Below, piece after piece: positions 60,659 to 64,000 of a stretch of DNA of 64,000 bases (the stretch's first letter is position 1; each line of letters begins with the position of its first letter). The translations under genes and the position numbers were made by a program. This DNA is from Actinomadura opuntiae (lineage in GTDB: Bacteria; Actinomycetota; Actinomycetes; Streptosporangiales; Streptosporangiaceae), in assembly GCF_030283205.1 (NCBI RefSeq), contig NZ_JASNWF010000002.1, positions 248,001 to 312,000 on the forward strand, read 5' to 3'. The notes under the pieces were generated by a model. That model was not told the DNA's origin. It searched no databases and saw only the letters and a program-made list of their open reading frames with translations.

Positions 60659-61609
60659 ATGCACGTCGCGTTCGTGATCTACGAGGGGTTCCAGGGGCTG
60701 GACCTGACCGGGCCGTACGAGGTCCTCCAGACGACCGGGCGGTACGAATGCCTGGTCGTGGGGCCGGAGGCGGGCCCGGTGGCGTCCAGCAGCGGGCTGC
60801 CCGTGGTCGCCTCCCACGGCATCGGCGCCCTTCCGCCGGACGGGTTCGACACGGTGCTGGTCGTCGGGGGCACCGGCGTCGACCGGGCGCGGGAGGACCC
60901 GGCGCTGGTCCGGTGGATCGGGGCGGCGGCGCGGGACGCGCGGCGGGTGGCGGCGGTGTGCAGCGGGGTGATCCTGCTCGCCGAGGCCGGGCTGCTCGAC
61001 GGCCGCCGCGTCACCAGCCACTGGGGCCGCGAGGCGCAGCTCAGGGCCGAGTATCCGGCGCTGCGCGTCGACTGCGACCCGATCTTCATCCGGGACGGGC
61101 GCGTCTGGACGTCCGCGGGCGTCACCGCGGGCATGGACCTCGCGCTCGCGCTGGTCGAGGACGACCACGGCCGCGAGGTCGCGCACGCGGTGGCGCGGGA
61201 GCTGGTGATGTTCCTGCGGCGGCCGGGCAGCCAGTCGCAGTTCAGCGTGCCGCTGTGGTCGGCGCAGCCGGCGTCGGACCCGATCCGGGTGGCGGTGACG
61301 GCCGTCCAGACCGATCCGGGCGCCCGGCACAGCATCGCCGACCTGGCCGGCTGCTCGGGGCTGAGCCCGCGGCACCTGCAGCGCCGGTTCGCCGCCGAGA
61401 TGGGGATGCCGCCGTCGGCGTACGTGGAGCGGGTGCGGATCGAGGCGGCGCGGCGGGCGCTGGCCGAGGGGGACGAACCGGTCGAGACGCTGGCGCGACG
61501 GCTCGGGTTCGGGACGGGGGAGACGCTGCGGCGGGCGTTCCACCGGCACGTGGGCGTCGCGCCGTCGGACTACCGGGACCGATTCAGAGGAACGAGGGAG
61601 TACGCATGA
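60659..61609 (+). CDS. GlxA family regulator (DJ-1/PfpI plus AraC helix-turn-helix)
   Basis: A 316-residue regulator starting at ATG 60659 after TGGAGA. Residues 1-170 are a DJ-1/PfpI-like sensor with the elbow Cys in VAAVCSGVILLAEAGLL and TSHWG. Residues about 215-310 are the AraC double helix-turn-helix (SIADLAGCSGLSPRHLQRRFAAEMGMPPSAYVERVRIEAARRAL ... FGTGETLRRAFHRHVGVAPSDYRDRF). Its stop overlaps the next gene (ATGA), which encodes a stand-alone DJ-1/PfpI protein, so the pair is coupled. Confidence 0.94.
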   Translation: MHVAFVIYEGFQGLDLTGPYEVLQTTGRYECLVVGPEAGPVASSSGLPVVASHGIGALPPDGFDTVLVVGGTGVDRAREDPALVRWIGAAARDARRVAAVCSGVILLAEAGLLDGRRVTSHWGREAQLRAEYPALRVDCDPIFIRDGRVWTSAGVTAGMDLALALVEDDHGREVAHAVARELVMFLRRPGSQSQFSVPLWSAQPASDPIRVAVTAVQTDPGARHSIADLAGCSGLSPRHLQRRFAAEMGMPPSAYVERVRIEAARRALAEGDEPVETLARRLGFGTGETLRRAFHRHVGVAPSDYRDRFRGTREYA

Positions 61610-62208
61610 CGACCTACGGGCTGCTGGTGTTCGAGGAGGCCGAGGAACTGGACTTCGTGGGGCCGTGGGAGGTGTTCACAGCCTCAGCCATGCTGCGCGA
61701 GCAAGGCGACAAGGCGGTCCTGATAGCGGAGCGTCCTGAACCCGTGCGCTGCGCCAAGGGCATGAGGGTCGTCCCCGACCACACCTTGGACGACCATCCC
61801 GACCTCGACGTCCTGCTAGTGCCGGGTGGGCGCGGTGCACGCGTGACGCAGATTCACAATGCGGCCGTGACGGGCTGGATAGCGAAGACCGCCGAACGGG
61901 CCGACTGGGTGGCGAGCGTGTGCACCGGCTCGATCCTGCTGCACGCGGCGGGCCCGGCCAAGGGACGCCGTGTGGCGACGCACTGGGCGTCCGAGGACGA
62001 CCTCGAAGCGCGCGGTGACGTGACCGTCGTGCGGGACGCCCGGTACGTCGTCGACGGGAACCTCGTCACGAGCCAGGGGGTGTCGGCCGGAATCGACATG
62101 GCGCTATGGCTGGTGGGGCGCCTCCATGGGCGCGACCACGCGCGAGCGGTGCGCCGCTACATCCAGTACGAACCGTCCCCGCCGTACATGGCGGACGAGC
62201 CCCTCTAG
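61606..62208 (+). CDS. DJ-1/PfpI family protein (isonitrile hydratase-like)
   Basis: A 200-residue single-domain protein whose ATG overlaps the regulator stop. It has FEEAEELDFVGPWEVFTAS at the start, the nucleophile Cys in ASVCTGSILLHAAG, and ATHWASEDDL. The Asp/Glu in ELDF near residue 14-16 and the CTG elbow resemble isonitrile hydratase InhA. It could hydrate an isonitrile or act as a glyoxalase III-like enzyme. Its regulation by the coupled GlxA-type protein is likely. Confidence 0.85.
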   Translation: MTTYGLLVFEEAEELDFVGPWEVFTASAMLREQGDKAVLIAERPEPVRCAKGMRVVPDHTLDDHPDLDVLLVPGGRGARVTQIHNAAVTGWIAKTAERADWVASVCTGSILLHAAGPAKGRRVATHWASEDDLEARGDVTVVRDARYVVDGNLVTSQGVSAGIDMALWLVGRLHGRDHARAVRRYIQYEPSPPYMADEPL

Positions 62209-62300
62209 GCGGGCCGCTCCGGACACGGCATGGTCCCGAATCGGGATCGAACATTCCGCCATACCGGTGATGATCTTCGCTTATCGGCATAATCACGCGA

Positions 62301-63770
62301 ATGGCGATGGCGCTTCCGGTGCGGATCCGCGGCGACGGCGTGCGCGTGGCGGTCGAGACCGACCCCGCGCACGCCCCGCTGCGCGACTTCCTGCTCAACG
62401 ACCTGGGCGAGGACGTCGCCGCGATCATCCGCGCCAAGGGCCGGCTGAGCGCCGGGCTGGCCGAACGCGACGGGCACCGGCCCTGGCAGGAGCTGTACCG
62501 CTTCCACCGGCTCGACTTCGACGGGGCGGTCGTGCACCTGCGCGACGTCGGCGGCTGGTCGTCCTGCGACCTCGACCCCGCCGTGCTGCTGCGCTGCCTG
62601 GAGGAGTACCTGGAGCAGGTCGGCGCGGTGCGGCACCGGCAGATGCTGGAGGGCGTGCTCCAGGCGGGCGCGGCGCGCTTCGTCCCCGACCGGGAGCTCC
62701 CGGTCGCGTTCCGGGTGGACGGCCCGGGCCGCGTCGCGTGCCTTCCGGCGCCGGGGAACGAGCCGCTGGCCGGGCTGCTCGGCGACGCCGAGTTCGTCCT
62801 CGGCCTGGACTGGACGCTGGCCGAGCTGGGCCGCCCGGGCGCGGCCGTGACGTGGCCGGGACGGGTGTTCCGGGTCGACGTCGCCGACGGCGTCGCGACC
62901 ATCGAGGGCGAGGGCGGCGCCTACCTGTGCCTGGACGCCGAGACGTTCCGGCAGGTCGTGGCCGCGTTCCGGCAGGCGCACACCGACAGCCTGCAGCCCT
63001 CGCGGCAGGAGCGCCGCGAACCGGTGGCGGCGGCGCTCGCGCTCGGCGGCTCGTCCCGCCGGACGCGCGGCTGGACGCTCATCCGCACGCCCCGCGCGAC
63101 GCTGGAGGACGTCGCCGGCCTCACCCCGCATCCCGACGCGTGCCTCCCGCACGGCGTCCTCGGCACCGGGTCCGGCGCGTGCTGGGCCGATCTCGCCGTG
63201 CTGGACGAGGCGGGCGGGCGGCTGCGCGGCGGCACCAAGACGTTCATGCCGCGCGGCATCGACGCGGACCGGCTGGCGTCGGACCTTCGGGACGCCCTGG
63301 TCCGCGCCCGTCTGCTGCCGTCCGTCCCCGGCGCGTGGGCGTCGTTCGTCGCGGGCGTCCCCGTGCACGGCTACGTCGACCCTGAGGCGGTGCGGCGGCT
63401 GCCGTGCGAACCGGTGCAGGTCGAGCGGGTGGCGCAGCACGTCCGGGTGTTCTTCCCGGAGCTGGCCGAGTCCGGCGCCGACCTGGAGGCGGCCGCCTCG
63501 CGCGCGGCCGGGACCGCCCGTGCGGTGAGCGGTGCGCCGCACGTCCTGACGGCGTTCCTGCTGCACGACGTGCAGTGCCACCGGCACCACCTCGAGGTCG
63601 TCCGCGCGGCGCGTCCCGGGTGGGAGCACACCGGGAACGCCTGCCATCTGAAGCTGGACATCCGGACCGTCCGGCTCGAGCATCTCTGGCTGGACGGCCA
63701 CGCCTGCGAGATGCCGACCGGCGAGTTCGCACGCGTCCTGGAGGAGTACGAGCGGCTCGCCGCGCTCTGA
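62301..63770 (+). CDS. Conserved-looking hypothetical protein (489 aa), unrecognised
   Basis: A 489-residue soluble protein starting at ATG 62301 (or 62307). There is no signal peptide or membrane helix. The first 230 residues include LRDFLLNDLGEDVAAIIRAKGRLSAGLAERDGHRPWQELYRFH and WSSCDLDPAVLLRCLEEYLEQVG. The C-terminal part contains clustered His/Cys (FLLHDVQCHRHHLEVVR, NACHLKLDIRTVRLEHLWLDGHACEMP). The clusters could bind metal. Codon use is typical and no stops interrupt, so it is a real gene, but I do not know its family. It stands alone between the DJ-1 gene and a hydrolase gene. Confidence 0.75.
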   Translation: MAMALPVRIRGDGVRVAVETDPAHAPLRDFLLNDLGEDVAAIIRAKGRLSAGLAERDGHRPWQELYRFHRLDFDGAVVHLRDVGGWSSCDLDPAVLLRCLEEYLEQVGAVRHRQMLEGVLQAGAARFVPDRELPVAFRVDGPGRVACLPAPGNEPLAGLLGDAEFVLGLDWTLAELGRPGAAVTWPGRVFRVDVADGVATIEGEGGAYLCLDAETFRQVVAAFRQAHTDSLQPSRQERREPVAAALALGGSSRRTRGWTLIRTPRATLEDVAGLTPHPDACLPHGVLGTGSGACWADLAVLDEAGGRLRGGTKTFMPRGIDADRLASDLRDALVRARLLPSVPGAWASFVAGVPVHGYVDPEAVRRLPCEPVQVERVAQHVRVFFPELAESGADLEAAASRAAGTARAVSGAPHVLTAFLLHDVQCHRHHLEVVRAARPGWEHTGNACHLKLDIRTVRLEHLWLDGHACEMPTGEFARVLEEYERLAAL

Positions 63771-63818
63771 TCCGTCAGGGCGTGGGACGGTGGTATTCCA
63801 CCTACGCGGAGGTTGCGC

Positions 63819-64000
63819 ATGGCCATGGCGGGACGGCTGATCGACCGGCTCCTCGGGCTCCCCGACGCCACCACCACGGACACCGGCATGGCCCGTGACC
63901 TGCGGATCCCCATGCCGGACGGCACGACGCTGGTCGCGGACCTGTACCGGCCGCGCGGCGCAGGCCCGCTGCCCGCCGTGCTCGTCCGCACCCCGTACGG
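63819..64000 (+). CDS. CocE/NonD family hydrolase, N-terminal part
   Basis: Starts at ATG 63819 with GGAGGT 5 bases upstream and runs off the window after 60 codons. RDLRIPMPDGTTLVADLYRPRGAG and LPAVLVRTPYG are the characteristic opening of the X-Pro dipeptidyl-peptidase/CocE alpha-beta hydrolases (peptidase S15). The catalytic triad lies beyond the window. Substrate cannot be judged. Confidence 0.85.
   Translation, partial: MAMAGRLIDRLLGLPDATTTDTGMARDLRIPMPDGTTLVADLYRPRGAGPLPAVLVRTPY

Overview
The window is very GC-rich DNA with GTG and TTG starts beside strong purine-rich ribosome binding sites. The gene families are typical of mycelial actinomycetes: BldC, DUF3073, DUF397 with XRE/DUF5753, a BTAD-type STAND regulator and CU044_5270. 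It looks like chromosome of an Actinomadura-like member of the Streptosporangiales. The block purF, purM, DUF3073, valine dehydrogenase, conserved hypothetical, bldC matches the Streptomyces core gene order as I remember it. I therefore read the window as core chromosome with accessory patches.

Layout. 1-5.1 kb: the 3' part of a tyrosine integrase, then three leftward genes for a membrane protein with a kinase-like domain, a secreted subtilisin and a secreted coiled-coil cell-wall hydrolase-like protein. 5.3-13 kb: an SCP-like protein, a LamG-like protein, a DUF4190 membrane protein, then the purine and BldC core block. 13.3-24.8 kb: TetR and LacI regulators, an amidase lipoprotein, an ArsR/MFS divergent pair with a visible operator, a methyltransferase, a cation exchanger, pyrD, a Trp/Arg-rich repetitive protein and a tandem-domain lipoprotein. 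24.8-27.3 kb: a less GC-rich patch with nested palindromes, a degenerate nucleotide-cyclase-like protein, DUF397 and XRE/DUF5753. 27.4-33.5 kb: an ammonium transporter with a GlnR-box-like promoter, facing an lpqY-sugA-sugB-sugC type trehalose importer. 33.5-39.2 kb: DUF2071, DUF4352-like, polysaccharide deacetylase, Orn/Lys/Arg decarboxylase, DUF3140, MgtC and two small hydrophilic proteins.

39.3-48.4 kb: a LuxR-family STAND regulator converging on a leftward cluster of a BTAD/NB-ARC regulator, an arylamine N-acetyltransferase, an Rrf2 regulator, an AhpD-like protein and an erythromycin-esterase-like protein. 48.5-57 kb: an imine-reductase-like enzyme, an orphan histidine kinase, a DUF4267/cupin pair behind three evenly spaced palindromes, DUF1963, an AraC/hydrolase pair, an ECF sigma factor with a coupled CU044_5270 protein, and a MarR/tautomerase pair with tandem operators. 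57-64 kb: a second amino acid dehydrogenase with a divergent Lrp regulator, purC, an anti-sigma-type ATPase, a 48-residue basic protein, a GlxA/DJ-1 pair, an unrecognised 489-residue protein and the start of a CocE-type hydrolase.

The most interesting items are the kinase-like protein lacking catalytic residues (3.1-5.1 kb), the palindrome cluster and cyclase-like/XRE/DUF397 patch (24.9-27.3 kb), the GlnR-like box (28.81-28.85 kb), the three palindromes at exact 25 bp spacing (50.84-50.91 kb), the Trp/Arg repeat protein (22.7-23.7 kb) and the 48-residue protein (60.2-60.3 kb). I saw no tRNA, rRNA, CRISPR array or intact insertion sequence. All identifications come from reading the sequence and recalling families; no searches were run.
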